From contig NZ_LIVZ01000007.1 of NCBI RefSeq assembly GCF_001905845.1, positions 550,189 through 614,188 of the forward strand: 64,000 nt of DNA. Direction: 5' to 3'. The notes beneath the pieces are model-generated. The model saw only the letters and a list, made by a program, of their open reading frames with translations, did not search any database and was not told the DNA's origin. The translations under genes and the position numbers were made by a program. Below, one piece after another: positions 16,243 to 24,121 of the stretch; position 1 is the first letter of the stretch; each line of letters opens with the position of its first letter. The DNA is from Streptomyces sp. TSRI0107 (GTDB lineage: Bacteria; Actinomycetota; Actinomycetes; Streptomycetales; Streptomycetaceae).

Positions 16243-17072
16243 TTCACGGCCTCCTGGGCCTTCGCCTCCATACGGCGTACGACGAAGCCGAGCGGGATCG
16301 TGACCAGCAGGTAGCACAGGCCTGCGACGAGGATCGGCGTGGAGTTGGCGGTCTGGCTGGCCAGGTCGCGGCCGAACTTGGACAGCTCCCGCTCCTCCAG
16401 GGTGACACCGAGGAACAGCACCAGCGAGGAGTCCTTGAACAGCAGGACCAGTTCGTTGGTGAGCGGGGGGAGGATGACCCGGAAGGACTGCGGGAGGATG
16501 ATCGAGACCATCGCCCGCGCGTGGGAGAAGCCCAGCGAACGGGCGGCCTCCATCTGTCCCTTGGGGATGGCCTGGATGCCCGCGCGGAACGTCTCCGCCA
16601 TGTAGGCGGCGGCGACCAGGCCGAGCGCGAGGGCGACCTTGCCGTAGGTGCCGCCGACGATCTCCGTGCCGGGGAAGGCCAGCGGGACGGCCACCCCGAT
16701 GAAGATGAAGATCAGCAGGGCGGGCAGGCCGCGGAAGATCTCGATGTAGACGCCGGCGAGCCAGCGGTACGGACCCACGGACGACAGCCGCATCAGCGCG
16801 ATGACCATGCCGAGCACCAGGCCGACGGCGAAGCCGGACACGGTGTAGAGCACGGTGTTCTTCAGCGCCAGCGTGATGACCTCGGGGAACATCTGCTCCG
16901 CGATGTCCCGCTGGGCGAACTGGTTGGCCAGCCGGCCCCAGTCGGCCGCGACCGCGAAGGCGATCACGGCCGCGACGAAGACGACGTACTGGACGCCGCG
17001 CGAGATGCTGCGCTTCTGGCGCCGGCTCAGGCCCTTCCGCTTCGGCAGGACCGCTGTGTCCGGGCTCGTCAT
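16239..17072 (-). CDS. Amino acid ABC transporter permease
   Basis: A 277-residue inner-membrane permease of the His/Glu/Gln/Arg type, with about five to six membrane helices and the EAA loop motif EAARSLGFSHARAMVSIILP. It is the only permease in the operon, so it probably works as a homodimer. The ATG at 17072 overlaps the binding-protein stop (ATGA); an open frame up to 17117 would cover the end of that gene and is less likely. Pairing with the flanking genes makes a complete PAAT-family importer. Confidence 0.92.
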   Translation of the reverse strand: MTSPDTAVLPKRKGLSRRQKRSISRGVQYVVFVAAVIAFAVAADWGRLANQFAQRDIAEQMFPEVITLALKNTVLYTVSGFAVGLVLGMVIALMRLSSVGPYRWLAGVYIEIFRGLPALLIFIFIGVAVPLAFPGTEIVGGTYGKVALALGLVAAAYMAETFRAGIQAIPKGQMEAARSLGFSHARAMVSIILPQSFRVILPPLTNELVLLFKDSSLVLFLGVTLEERELSKFGRDLASQTANSTPILVAGLCYLLVTIPLGFVVRRMEAKAQEAVK

Positions 17073-17914
17073 GAGGCGGACGGGGAGGCCGCGGACTCGT
17101 CGTACGGGCCGATCCACTGCTCGTACAGCTTCTTGTACGTGCCGTCCGCCTTGGCGTCCGCGATCGCCTTGTTGATGGCCTCGCGCAGCTTGTCGTTGCC
17201 CTTCTTGACCGTGAAGCCGTACTGCTCGCCGGTGTTGATCTGCTCGGCGACCTCGAAGGCGTCGGCGTTGGCCTTGTCCTTCAGCCAGCCCTGGACGACC
17301 GGGTAGTCGATGACGACCGCGTCGACCTGGCCGGTGCGCAGGCCGTTGAGGACGGCGTCGGAGGACTCGAAGGAGACCGGGTCGAGGCCCTGGCTCTTGG
17401 CGTAGTCCTCACCCGTGGTCTGCGCCTGGGCGCCGACCTTCTCGCCCTTGAGGTCGGCGACGGAGGAGATGCCGCTGTCCTTGTCGGCGAGGACGGCCTG
17501 GGTGGCGTCGAAGTACGGGTCCGAGAAGTCGACGTTCTTCTTGCGCTCCTCGGTGATGGTCATGCCGGCGGCGGCGAGGTCGCACTCGCCGGAGTTGAGG
17601 AACGCGCCGGTCTTGAAGTTCTCGAACGGGGTGTCGACGATGTCCTGCTTCACGCCGAGGTCGTCGGCGACCAGGTCGATCAGGGCGACGTCGAAGCCCT
17701 GCACCTTGCCGTCGATCTCCGACTGGAACGGCGGGTACGGCAGGTGGGTGCAGGTGGTGAGCTGCCCGGCCTTGACGAGCTCGACGCCGCCGGCGGCCGT
17801 CTTGGTGCCGCCTTCGCCGTTGTCGCTGGACGTGCAGCCGGCCAGGAGGACGAGTCCGGCCGTCGCGGTGGTGGCGGCCAGGGCGCGGGCCCGGCGCCCG
17901 AGGACGGTGTTCAC
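17069..17914 (-). CDS. Amino acid ABC transporter substrate-binding lipoprotein
   Basis: A 281-residue SBP_bac_3 family solute receptor. The lipobox VLLAGC at about residues 21-26 marks lipid anchoring outside the membrane. Typical features follow: LTTCTHLPYPPFQ at the mature N-terminus, FDVALIDLVADDLGV, DLAAAGMTITEERKKNVDFS, and VDAVVIDYPVVQGWL. The GTG start is preceded by AGGAGG. It is the first gene of a four-gene operon (receptor, permease, ATPase, amidohydrolase), served by the sigma-70-like promoter and palindrome at 17932-17975. Confidence 0.93.
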   Translation of the reverse strand: MNTVLGRRARALAATTATAGLVLLAGCTSSDNGEGGTKTAAGGVELVKAGQLTTCTHLPYPPFQSEIDGKVQGFDVALIDLVADDLGVKQDIVDTPFENFKTGAFLNSGECDLAAAGMTITEERKKNVDFSDPYFDATQAVLADKDSGISSVADLKGEKVGAQAQTTGEDYAKSQGLDPVSFESSDAVLNGLRTGQVDAVVIDYPVVQGWLKDKANADAFEVAEQINTGEQYGFTVKKGNDKLREAINKAIADAKADGTYKKLYEQWIGPYDESAASPSAS

Positions 17915-17931
17915 GGGGACCTCCTGTTAAG

Positions 17932-17975
17932 GGAACTGAGAGTTCCGATTATAAGGAAATGTTTGGGCCACTCAA
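17932..17975 (-). promoter_or_regulatory. Promoter with overlapping operator-like palindrome for the ABC operon
   Basis: On the reverse strand, TTGAGT (17975-17970), a 16-base spacer and TATAAT (17953-17948) make a strong HrdB/sigma-70-type promoter. Directly downstream, the inverted repeat GGAACT-GAG-AGTTCC (17932-17946) covers the expected transcription start, in front of the AGGAGG site. This is a classic position for a repressor operator; the regulator is unknown. Confidence 0.65.
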
Positions 17976-18137
17976 ATCAAACCGATGGTTGTGAGCGGGT
18001 TCGACCTAAGAAGTCGGCACCGGGGTGGGTCAGGGGCCGGGACAGGGGGCTGCCGGAGGGCGTGTCAGGGCTACCCTCGACTGCGTCCGCCCGTGGGCGA
18101 AGTCCGCGTCCACCCCGTGAGCGAAGAGAGCACCGCC

Positions 18138-19238
18138 GTGACCCACCCGTTCCTCGACCTGCCCCCGCTGACCGCCGCGCGGTTCGCCGCCATCGAGGAC
18201 CGGGTCGCCCGGCTGCTCGGCACCCGGCAGGACGTCGTGATCATGCAGGGTGAGGCACTGCTGCCGCTGGAGGGGGCCATCCGGGCCACCGCGGGACCGG
18301 GCACCACCGCGCTGAACGTGATCACGGGCCCCTACGGGCAGACCTTCGGCGACTGGCTGCGGGACTGCGGGGCGACGGTCCACGACCTCTCCGTGCCGTT
18401 CCACACGGCGGTCAGCGCCGAGCAGATCCGCAAGGCGTTCGCCGAGCACCCCGGCATCGACTTCGTGTCGCTGGTGCACGCCGAGGCCGCGACCGGCAAC
18501 ACCAACCCGGTCGCCGAGATCGGCGAGGTCGTCCGGGAGCACGGCGCGCTGTTCTACCTGGACGCGGTCGCCTCCGTCGGCGCCGAGCCGGTGCTGCCGG
18601 ACGCGTGGGGCGTGGACCTGTGCGTGATCGGGGCGCAGAAGGCGATGGGCGGCCCGGCGGGCGTGTCCGCGGTGTCGGTGAGCGAGCGGGCGTGGGCCCG
18701 GATGGCGGCGAACCCGCAGGCGCCGCGCCGGTCCTACCTCTCCCTCCTCGACTGGAAGGAGCGCTGGGTCGACGGCGGCCGCAAGGCGCTGCTGCACGCG
18801 CCGGCGCAGCTGGAGATGCTGGCGCTGGAGGCGTGCGTCGAGCGGATCGAGGCGGAGGGCCTGGAGACGGTGATGGCCCGGCACCGGTCCGCCGCGTCGG
18901 CGACCCGCGCGGGCGCGCTGGCCCTCGGCGGGGGCCTGGAGCCGTACGTCCACGACGCGGCGGAGGCGGCCCCGGTGGCGACGACGCTGCGCGCCCCGTC
19001 CGGCGTGGCGGCCTCCGACCTGGTCGCCCGTGCCCTGGCGACCGACCCCGCGCTGCCGCTGGCCGCGGGCGGCGGCGCGCTGGCCCGGGAGATGATCCGC
19101 GTCAACCACTACGGCCCCGACGCCGCCCCGGGCACCATCCAGGCGGCCCTCGCGGCCCTGGGCGCGGCACTGGCCGAACAGGGCCTCCCGGTGGACCCGG
19201 ACGCGGCCCGCCGCGCGGCGGAACAGGCCTGGCACTGA
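18138..19238 (+). CDS. Class V aminotransferase (alanine-glyoxylate / serine-pyruvate type)
   Basis: A 366-residue fold-type I PLP enzyme. The cofactor Lys is in CVIGAQKAMGGPAG, preceded by FYLDAVASVGAEP (Asp that contacts the pyridine N). FVSLVHAEAATGNTNPVAEI and the N-terminal VVIMQGEALLPLEGAI fit the alanine-glyoxylate aminotransferase group. The substrate cannot be told. GTG at 18138 has GAGAG eight bases upstream; GTG at 18117 would add seven residues but has no site. It stands alone between the divergent ABC operon and ectABCD and ends in a strong hairpin. Confidence 0.85.
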   Translation: MTHPFLDLPPLTAARFAAIEDRVARLLGTRQDVVIMQGEALLPLEGAIRATAGPGTTALNVITGPYGQTFGDWLRDCGATVHDLSVPFHTAVSAEQIRKAFAEHPGIDFVSLVHAEAATGNTNPVAEIGEVVREHGALFYLDAVASVGAEPVLPDAWGVDLCVIGAQKAMGGPAGVSAVSVSERAWARMAANPQAPRRSYLSLLDWKERWVDGGRKALLHAPAQLEMLALEACVERIEAEGLETVMARHRSAASATRAGALALGGGLEPYVHDAAEAAPVATTLRAPSGVAASDLVARALATDPALPLAAGGGALAREMIRVNHYGPDAAPGTIQAALAALGAALAEQGLPVDPDAARRAAEQAWH

Positions 19239-19624
19239 GCGACCAGGGGTCCGGGAGCCCGCCCCCGGACCCCGGGCCATTTCATCGAGGAACGTATTGA
19301 CGGGCTTATCGGGGCTTGAATTCATTCTCTTTTCGAAATCAAATCCGGGGTAGCTTCCCGTATTCTTCTGCCCCGTTTCCCCAACCCTAAACGCGAAGAT
19401 TCTGCGAACACCGAACGGGTCGTTCCGGGCAGATCTCGCGAGGGTTACACGGGTGTGACGCGTTACACACCGCGCCCGTTTTGCGAAGTGAATCCCGCAC
19501 AAATTCGGGCATCTCCCAGCGGTCTCGCGCGATCACCCGCGCCCGCGTGATAACACACGACCGCGCCACACCCAAGCCCTTTCCCCCATGCAATTTTGAA
19601 TTTCGCTCGCTAAATTCAATCCGC
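19239..19624 (+). promoter_or_regulatory. ectA: 386-base upstream region of ectABCD
   Basis: A gene-free stretch, clearly AT-richer than its surroundings at 19300-19360 and 19570-19624. It contains GTTACAC at 19444-19450 and again at 19462-19468, the first also pairing with GTGTGAC (19453-19459). It also has ATCAC/GTGAT arms at 19532-19551, and a perfect 8-bp inverted repeat TTGAATTT-N8-AAATTCAA at 19596-19619 that ends five bases before the ectA ATG. No Shine-Dalgarno sequence is visible before ectA. These features suggest osmostress control by one or more DNA-binding proteins, or by an RNA hairpin. I could not assign -35/-10 boxes with confidence. Confidence 0.6.
19246..19273. terminator. 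Hairpin after the class V aminotransferase gene
   Basis: A perfect 10-bp stem, GGGGTCCGGG / CCCGGACCCC, with an 8-base loop, starting seven bases after the stop codon. Probably an intrinsic terminator. Confidence 0.65.
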
Positions 19625-20143
19625 ATGACTGCCGCACAAGCAGACCTACACATCGACCGCCCGTCGGTGGCGGACGGAGCCGCTTTCTGGCGGCTCGCCA
19701 AGGAATCCGGAACCCTCGACCTGAACTCCTCCTACAGCTATCTGCTGTGGTGCCGGGACTTCGCCGCGACCTCCGCGGTGGCCCGTGACGGCGACGGAGA
19801 ACCCATCGGGTTCGTCACCGGGTATCTGCGGCCGGACCGTCCGCGGACCCTGCTCGTCTGGCAGGTGGCCGTCGACGCCGCGCACCGCGGCCGCGGGATC
19901 GCGGCCCGGCTGCTCGACGGGCTGGCCGCCCGGGTGGCGGCCGAGCGCGAGGTCATCTGCGTGGAGACCACCATCACCCCGGGCAACACCGCCTCGCAGC
20001 GGCTGTTCACCTCCTTCGCGGAGCGCCACGGCGCCCGCGTGGAGCGCGAGGTCGTCTTCGACACGCCGCTGTTCCCGGACGGCCCGCACGACCCCGAAGT
20101 CCTGTACCGCATCGGCCCGTTGACCCCCCACCTCTCGCACTGA
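19625..20143 (+). CDS. ectA: L-2,4-diaminobutyrate N-gamma-acetyltransferase
   Basis: A 172-residue GNAT-fold enzyme that acetylates the gamma amino group of diaminobutyrate, the second step of ectoine synthesis. Family sequence is clear: SVADGAAFWRLAKESGTLDLN, then LNSSYSYLLWCRDF, the acetyl-CoA loop VAVDAAHRGRGIAARLLDGL, and ETTITPGNTASQRLFTSFAE. The ATG at 19625 is the expected family start (MTAAQADLHIDRP), although no ribosome binding site precedes it. Ectoine is a compatible solute for salt and heat stress. First gene of ectABCD. Confidence 0.96.
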   Translation: MTAAQADLHIDRPSVADGAAFWRLAKESGTLDLNSSYSYLLWCRDFAATSAVARDGDGEPIGFVTGYLRPDRPRTLLVWQVAVDAAHRGRGIAARLLDGLAARVAAEREVICVETTITPGNTASQRLFTSFAERHGARVEREVVFDTPLFPDGPHDPEVLYRIGPLTPHLSH

Positions 20144-20156
20144 GGAGCGATTCGTC

Positions 20157-21428
20157 GTGACCATCACCCAGCCCGACCTGAGCGTCTTCGAGACCCTGGA
20201 GTCCGAGGTGCGCAGCTACTGCCGCGGCTGGCCCACCGTCTTCGACCGGGCGCACGGCAGCCGTATGTACGACGAGGACGGCCACGAGTACCTGGACTTC
20301 TTCGCCGGAGCCGGGTCGCTCAACTACGGCCACAACAACCCGGTCCTGAAACGGGCGCTGCTCGACTACCTGGAGCGGGACGGCGTCACCCACGGCCTGG
20401 ACATGTCGACCACCGCCAAGCGGTCGTTCCTGCAGACCTTCCAGGACCTGGTGCTGCGCCCGCGGGACCTGCCGTACAAGGTGATGTTCCCGGGCCCGAC
20501 CGGCACCAACGCGGTGGAGTCCGCGCTGAAGCTGGCCCGGAAGGTGAAGGGGCGCGAGGCGATCGTGTCCTTCACCAACGCCTTCCACGGGATGTCCCTG
20601 GGCTCCCTCGCCGTCACCGGCAACGCCTTCAAGCGGGCCGGCGCCGGCATCCCGCTGGTGCACGGCACGCCGATGCCGTTCGACAACTACTTCGACGGCC
20701 GGGTGCCGGACTTCCTGTGGTTCGAGCGGCTGCTGGAGGACCAGGGCTCCGGGCTGAACAAACCCGCCGCCGTGATCGTGGAGACCGTGCAGGGCGAGGG
20801 CGGCATCAACGTGGCCCGCCCGGAGTGGCTGCGCGCGCTCGCCGAGCTGTGCGAGCGGCAGGACATGCTGCTCATCGTCGACGACATCCAGATGGGGTGC
20901 GGCCGTACCGGCGCCTTCTTCTCCTTCGAGGAGGCCGGCATCACCCCGGACATCGTCACCGTCTCCAAGTCCATCAGCGGCTACGGCCTGCCGATGTCGC
21001 TGTGCCTGTTCAAGCCCGAGCTGGACGTGTGGGAGCCGGGCGAGCACAACGGCACCTTCCGCGGCAACAACCCGGCGTTCGTCACGGCCACCGCCGCCCT
21101 GGAGATGTACTGGACCGACGGCTCCGCCATGGAGAAGCAGACCCGGTCGCGCGGCGAGCAGGTCGAGCAGGCGCTGATCGCCGTCACCGAGGAGAACCTG
21201 GCCGACGTCAAGGAGTACCGCGGCCGGGGCCTGGTGTGGGGCCTGGAGTTCCACGACAAGGACCGGGCCGGCCGGGTGGCGCGCCGCGCCTTCGAGCTGG
21301 GGCTGCTGATCGAGACCTCCGGCCCGGAGAGCGAGGTCGTCAAGCTGCTGCCCGCGCTGACCATCACTCCCGACGAGCTGGACGAGGGGCTGACGACCCT
21401 CGCCCGTGCCGTCCGGGAAACCGCCTGA
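20157..21428 (+). CDS. ectB: Diaminobutyrate-2-oxoglutarate transaminase
   Basis: A 423-residue class III aminotransferase that converts aspartate semialdehyde to L-2,4-diaminobutyrate with glutamate as donor, the first committed step of ectoine synthesis. It has FFAGAGSLNYGHNNPVLKRA, PGPTGTNAVESALKLAR, IVDDIQMGCGRTGAFFSFE, and the PLP Lys in TVSKSISGYGLPMSLCLF. The GTG start lies 13 bases after ectA, with GAGGAG upstream. Length is normal. Confidence 0.96.
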   Translation: MTITQPDLSVFETLESEVRSYCRGWPTVFDRAHGSRMYDEDGHEYLDFFAGAGSLNYGHNNPVLKRALLDYLERDGVTHGLDMSTTAKRSFLQTFQDLVLRPRDLPYKVMFPGPTGTNAVESALKLARKVKGREAIVSFTNAFHGMSLGSLAVTGNAFKRAGAGIPLVHGTPMPFDNYFDGRVPDFLWFERLLEDQGSGLNKPAAVIVETVQGEGGINVARPEWLRALAELCERQDMLLIVDDIQMGCGRTGAFFSFEEAGITPDIVTVSKSISGYGLPMSLCLFKPELDVWEPGEHNGTFRGNNPAFVTATAALEMYWTDGSAMEKQTRSRGEQVEQALIAVTEENLADVKEYRGRGLVWGLEFHDKDRAGRVARRAFELGLLIETSGPESEVVKLLPALTITPDELDEGLTTLARAVRETA

Positions 21429-21478
21429 CCACATCTCGAAACCCGCCGACCGCACTATCCAGGAGGCATCGCAACACC

Positions 21479-21883
21479 GTGATCGTCCGTTCGTTCAAGG
21501 ACATCGAAGGCACCGACCGGCATGTGAAGGCCGCGTCCGGGACGTGGGAGAGCAAACGCATCGTCCTCGCCAAGGAGAGGGTCGGCTTCTCCCTGCACGA
21601 GACGATCCTCTACGCGGGCACGGAGACGTCCATGTGGTACGCCAACCACATCGAGGCCGTGGTCTGCGTCGAGGGCGAGGCCGAGCTGACCGACCACGAG
21701 ACCGGGCGGACGTACACCATCACGCCCGGGACCATGTACCTCCTGGACGGCCACGAGCGGCACACGCTCAAGGTCAAGGAGGACTTCCGCTGCGTCTGCG
21801 TGTTCAACCCGCCCGTGACCGGCCGGGAGGACCACGACGAGAACGGCGTCTACCCGCTGCTCACCGAGCCCGAGGAGGTGTGA
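21479..21883 (+). CDS. ectC: L-ectoine synthase
   Basis: A 134-residue cupin-fold enzyme that cyclises N-gamma-acetyl-diaminobutyrate to ectoine. It starts VIVRSFKDIEGTDRHVKA and contains HETILYAGTETSMWYANHIE (metal-ligand Glu, Tyr and His region) and TPGTMYLLDGHERHTLKV (the second cupin motif). GTG at 21479 is the family start; AGGAGG lies 12 bases upstream. The frame is open far upstream inside ectB, but that part is a shadow. Confidence 0.96.
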   Translation: MIVRSFKDIEGTDRHVKAASGTWESKRIVLAKERVGFSLHETILYAGTETSMWYANHIEAVVCVEGEAELTDHETGRTYTITPGTMYLLDGHERHTLKVKEDFRCVCVFNPPVTGREDHDENGVYPLLTEPEEV

Positions 21884-21890
21884 CATCACC

Positions 21891-22805
21891 ATGACCACGA
21901 CCACGACCACGACCACCACCGCGACCGTCACCGATCTCTACCCGACCCGCGGCGCCAGTGAGGTGCTGGTCCCGCGCCAGGACCCGGTCGTCTGGGCTGC
22001 GCCGGACGCCCCCGGCCCGATCGGGCCGGACGGCCTGCAGGCCTTCGAGCGCGACGGCTTCCTCGCCATCGACCAGCTCATCACCGAGGACGAGGTCGCC
22101 GTCTACCGGCAGGAGCTGGAGCGGCTGGTCTCCGACCCGGCGATCCGCGCCGACGAGCGCTCCATCGTCGAGCCGAAGTCGCAGGAGATCCGCTCGGTCT
22201 TCGAGGTGCACCGGATCAGCGAGGTGTTCGCGAACCTGGTGCGGGACGAGCGGGTCGTCGGCCGGGCCCGGCAGATCCTCGGCTCGGACGTCTACGTCCA
22301 CCAGTCGCGGATCAACGTCAAGCCCGGCTTCGGCGCCAGCGGCTTCTACTGGCACTCCGACTTCGAGACCTGGCACGCCGAGGACGGCCTGCCGAACATG
22401 CGGACGGTGTCCGTCTCGATCGCGCTGACCGAGAACTACGACACCAACGGCGGGCTCATGATCATGCCCGGCTCGCACAAGACATTCCTGGGCTGCGCGG
22501 GCGCCACGCCGAAGGACAACTACAAGAAGTCCCTGCAGATGCAGGACGCGGGCACGCCCTCCGACGAGGCGCTGACCAAGCTGGCCTCCGAGTACGGCAT
22601 CCGGCTGTTCACCGGCAAGGCCGGCTCGGCGACCTGGTTCGACTGCAACGCCATGCACGGCTCCGGCGACAACATCACGCCGTTCCCGCGCAGCAACGTG
22701 TTCATCGTGTTCAACAGCGTGGAGAACACGGCGGTCGAGCCGTTCGCGGCCCCGGTACGCCGACCGGAGTTCATCGGGGCGCGGGACTTCACGCCGGTGC
22801 GGTGA
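21891..22805 (+). CDS. ectD: Ectoine hydroxylase
   Basis: A 304-residue Fe(II)/2-oxoglutarate dioxygenase that converts ectoine to 5-hydroxyectoine. The iron ligands are the HxD in GFYWHSDFETWHAEDG and the distal His in NAMHGSGDNITP. Conserved substrate-binding sequence includes SRINVKPGFGASGFYWHSD. The ATG is seven bases after ectC, with GAGGAGG overlapping the ectC stop. The N-terminus carries nine consecutive Thr codons from an ACG/ACC repeat. The last 34 coding bases, the stop and 4 following bases are repeated almost exactly downstream (22846-22886). Confidence 0.96.
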   Translation: MTTTTTTTTTATVTDLYPTRGASEVLVPRQDPVVWAAPDAPGPIGPDGLQAFERDGFLAIDQLITEDEVAVYRQELERLVSDPAIRADERSIVEPKSQEIRSVFEVHRISEVFANLVRDERVVGRARQILGSDVYVHQSRINVKPGFGASGFYWHSDFETWHAEDGLPNMRTVSVSIALTENYDTNGGLMIMPGSHKTFLGCAGATPKDNYKKSLQMQDAGTPSDEALTKLASEYGIRLFTGKAGSATWFDCNAMHGSGDNITPFPRSNVFIVFNSVENTAVEPFAAPVRRPEFIGARDFTPVR

Positions 22806-22886
22806 ACCCGGCCGGGGGTCCGGGGGTTGCCCCCGGGAGACACAGCATCGGGGCTCGGGACTTCACGCCGGTGCGGTGAACCCGGC
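22772..22886 (+). repeat. 41-bp direct repeat of the ectD end flanking a hairpin insert
   Basis: 22772-22812 (last 34 coding bases of ectD plus the stop region) recurs at 22846-22886 with one mismatch. The 33 bases between hold CCGGGGG-TTG-CCCCCGG (22820-22836), followed by GGAGACACAG. From memory, this GC-run hairpin type is frequent at gene ends in Streptomyces. The arrangement looks like a hairpin element with a long target duplication, or an incomplete tandem duplication. Confidence 0.75.
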
Positions 22887-22902
22887 GGCGCTGAGGTGAC
22901 AT

Positions 22903-22943
22903 ACGGGAGCGGGCGGTGCCTTCACGGCACCGCCCGCTCCCGT
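22903..22943. terminator. Perfect 18-bp stem terminator closing ectABCD
   Basis: ACGGGAGCGGGCGGTGCC (22903-22920) pairs perfectly with 22926-22943 across a 5-base loop (TTCAC). It lies between converging ectD and the PLP enzyme gene, so it is likely a bidirectional intrinsic terminator. Confidence 0.8.
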
Positions 22944-22951
22944 GTGCGCGT

Positions 22952-24013
22952 TCAGTCCGACAGCACGTCCAGCAGGCGGTCCACGTCGGCGGCCGTGTTG
23001 TAGAGGTGGAAGGCGGCCCGCAGGTTGCCCGCGCGGTTCGACACCTCGATGCCCGCCTCGCTCAGTTCCGGCTGGCGGACGCCGAGGCCGGGCACCGAGA
23101 CGATCGCCGATCCGGGGGCGGGCACGGGCTCGTGGCCGAGCATCGCGAGCCCGGCCCGGAACCGGTCGGCGAGCGCCACGTCATGGGCGTGCACCGCGGC
23201 CACGCCCAGCTCCTCGATCAGTTCGAGTGAGCGGCGCAGGCCGGCGAAGGTGAACAGCGCGTGGGTGAGGTCGAACCGCCGCGCGCTGCGGGCGTATTCG
23301 GCCACCGGCCCGTAGCAGCTGTCCCACGGCTTCTCCGCCGCGACCCAGCCGGCCAGCAGCGGGGTCAGCCCGCCGAAGTCCTCGGGAACGACGAGGAAGG
23401 CCGTGCCGTGCGGGCCGAGCAGCCACTTGAAGGAGACGGCCGCGGCGAAGTCGTAGGCGTCGGCGTCCATCGGCAGCCAGCCGGCGGCCTGGGAGAAGTC
23501 GACGTAGGTGCGCGCCCCGTGGGTGCGGGCCGCCTCGCGCAGGGCGGGCAGGTCGGCGATCCGTCCGTCGGCCGACTGGGCGGCGCTGACCGCGACCAGC
23601 GCGGTGCCGGGGCGGACGGACTCGGCGATCCGCTCCAGCGGGACCGTGCGGACCTTGAGGTCGCCGCGGACGTGGAACGCGTTCAGCACGGAGGTGAAGT
23701 CGTCCTCGGCGGTGAGGACCTCGGCGCCGGCGGGCAGGGAGGCGGCGATCACCCCGGTGTGCGCGGCGACCGACGCGCCGAGGGCGACCCGCGTCACCGG
23801 GACCCCGGCCAGCCGGGCGAAGGCGGCCCGGCAGACCTCGACGTCCTCGTACAGCGGGGTCAGCGGCCTGCCCTCGGCCCGCAGCAGGGCCGCCTCGTGC
23901 AGGGCGGTGACGCTGCGGGCGGGCAGCAGGCCGTTGCTCGCGGTGTTCAGGAAGGTGGACTTGGGGGTGAACTCGGCGCGGACCAGGCTGTCGAAGGTCT
24001 CCGTGGGCTCCAT
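22952..24013 (-). CDS. PLP-dependent aminotransferase class V-fold protein
   Basis: A 353-residue class V aminotransferase / cysteine-desulfurase-fold protein. It has FLNTASNGLLPARSV at the N-terminus, TYVDFSQAAGWLPMDADAYD (cofactor-contact Asp and nearby Gln), and the PLP Lys in AAVSFKWLLGPHGTAFLVV. The substrate is unknown; related proteins include isopenicillin-epimerase-like and kynureninase-like enzymes. An ATG at 24049 would add 12 residues (MDGEVTGPHSGA). Neither start has a good ribosome binding site; 24013 is chosen because the conserved sequence begins nearer to it. The gene converges on ectD. Confidence 0.8.
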   Translation of the reverse strand: MEPTETFDSLVRAEFTPKSTFLNTASNGLLPARSVTALHEAALLRAEGRPLTPLYEDVEVCRAAFARLAGVPVTRVALGASVAAHTGVIAASLPAGAEVLTAEDDFTSVLNAFHVRGDLKVRTVPLERIAESVRPGTALVAVSAAQSADGRIADLPALREAARTHGARTYVDFSQAAGWLPMDADAYDFAAAVSFKWLLGPHGTAFLVVPEDFGGLTPLLAGWVAAEKPWDSCYGPVAEYARSARRFDLTHALFTFAGLRRSLELIEELGVAAVHAHDVALADRFRAGLAMLGHEPVPAPGSAIVSVPGLGVRQPELSEAGIEVSNRAGNLRAAFHLYNTAADVDRLLDVLSD

Positions 24014-24121
24014 GGCTCCACTGTGCGGCCCGGTGACCTCGCCGTCCATTGCGAATTTCTGTTGACGACGTCCCAGTGTTGCTTATGCATCCGCGCCGAC
24101 CTGCGGTTTTGCCGGCCCGGC

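Noticed and set aside
20717..21478. N-terminal extension of EctC through the ectB gene
   Set aside because: The frame is open but encodes Arg/Gly-rich shadow sequence of ectB; the ectoine synthase family starts at 21479.
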